From Arminella tubonensis (GTDB lineage: Bacteria; Pseudomonadota; Alphaproteobacteria; Rhizobiales; Rhizobiaceae), in the NCBI RefSeq assembly GCF_003240585.1, contig NZ_PCDP01000029.1, positions 62,001 through 126,000 on the forward strand: DNA of 64,000 bases, in the 5' to 3' direction. Below the pieces are notes generated by a model that did not search any database, was not told where the DNA came from, and was given only the letters and a program-made list of their open reading frames with translations. The translations under genes were made by a program, and so were the position numbers. Shown piece by piece: positions 63,503-64,000 of this stretch; the stretch's first letter is position 1, and each line of letters opens with the position of its first letter.

Positions 63503-64000
63503 TCACGCCCGAAACGTGAACGTCGTCGCATCCGCCGTCGAAGATACCTCTATTTTCCCGCCATGGGCCTTGGCGATCTCGCTGGCGATATAGAGTCCGA
63601 GCCCCAATCCTTGCTTGCTGCTGCTCTCGCTTCTCGTGAAGGGTCGGAACAGCCGGTCGAGGTTTTCGGCGGGTATGGCGGGTCCGCTGTTCGTCACCGC
63701 AACTTCGAAGCCGTCGGGAGACGACCTTGCACGCACTGTGATCGGGGTTTCAGGGGACCCATGCGTGATCGCATTCGCCAGCAGGTTTGAAGCGAGCTGT
63801 GCGATTTTCGGCCCGTCGCATCTGACCGGAACCGACAGATCAAGGTCGGTATCAATTGCCCGAAACGGATTCGCGTGGGAGAGTTCGTCGACGACTTGCA
63901 GAAGTACGGCGCCTAGGTCCGTCTCGCGAATGTCGACCGCGATACCGCCGCCAAGGCGGCCTCTTGCGAAATCCATGATGTCGTCGATCAGCCCAGCCAT
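63503..64000 (-). CDS. Sensor histidine kinase, C-terminal ATPase part (cut by window edge)
   Basis: The visible 165 residues contain the end of the dimerisation helix (LIDDIMDFARGRLG) and a HATPase domain. The N box is QLASNLLANAITHGSP. G1 is VTNSGPAIP (asparagine where aspartate is usual), and the lid is QGLGLGLYIASEIAKAHGG. The gene continues past base 64000, so the ATG there is likely internal. The sensor part is not seen. Confidence 0.85.
   Translation of the reverse strand: MAGLIDDIMDFARGRLGGGIAVDIRETDLGAVLLQVVDELSHANPFRAIDTDLDLSVPVRCDGPKIAQLASNLLANAITHGSPETPITVRARSSPDGFEVAVTNSGPAIPAENLDRLFRPFTRSESSSKQGLGLGLYIASEIAKAHGGKIEVSSTADATTFTFRA

Overview
The window looks like a fast-growing rhizobial alphaproteobacterium (Rhizobium, Agrobacterium or Ensifer type). 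The protein families, the HWE-type histidine kinases, the GGAAC-N17-GTT stress promoters and the GC-rich codon use all point that way, but no rRNA or tRNA is present to fix the genus. Few genes look essential and about fifteen are decayed remnants, so I infer an accessory stretch: a second replicon or a genomic region in flux.

Layout. (1) 1-10517, all on the minus strand, is an O-antigen (LPS) cluster. Wzm/Wzt export genes come first, then a coiled-coil methyltransferase, a three-domain glycosyltransferase, two Gmd-type dehydratases, GDP-fucose synthase and a GT2 transferase cut by the window edge. (2) 11272-13354 holds a fused nucleotidyltransferase-HEPN protein and wrecked methyltransferase and LysR genes. 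(3) 13538-16882 is a betaine-type Rieske monooxygenase pair (gbcB, gbcA) with a divergent LysR regulator and a 19-bp palindrome between them. (4) 17164-22382 carries a secreted metallo-beta-lactamase-fold hydrolase, an FAD hydroxylase and a chemoreceptor ending in DWEEF. (5) 22819-28262 is a sulfonate-type ABC uptake cassette bracketed by two paralogous flavin-dependent monooxygenases. (6) 28430-33283 has an OprB porin, a CHASE3 histidine kinase and an orphan sugar-binding protein.

(7) 33284-41195 is a patch of small stress-type genes (DUF4142, GlsB/YeaQ, DUF883-like, small acidic or proline-rich proteins). Several are preceded by EcfG-type promoters, and the patch is mixed with remnants (vWA/TerF-like, TPR, SRAP/YedK). 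(8) 41258-61833 is the most interesting part. Many small oxidoreductase and detoxification genes (two VOC proteins, three SDRs, a PLP deaminase, an FMN reductase, an isochorismatase-type hydrolase, RidA, an exported crotonase-fold protein, an LLM monooxygenase, an alpha/beta hydrolase, an NTF2-like protein, a DsbA/FrnE-like protein, a tautomerase) sit behind promoters that share a previously unlabelled element, ATTGTnCnAAGGTGT followed by an inverted copy. The element recurs at least eight times and is often placed between divergent genes. A LysR regulator lies beside one copy. I infer one regulon, probably for electrophile, quinone or xenobiotic stress. (9) 54001-57754 has a FixJ-like regulator and, divergently, a 945-residue winged-helix/NB-ARC regulator. 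(10) 61830-64000 ends with a small stress-type protein, a truncated GlsB copy abutting a shattered HWE kinase/receiver gene, and the C-terminal part of a histidine kinase cut by the window edge.

No rRNA, tRNA, CRISPR array, intact insertion sequence or replication origin was seen.
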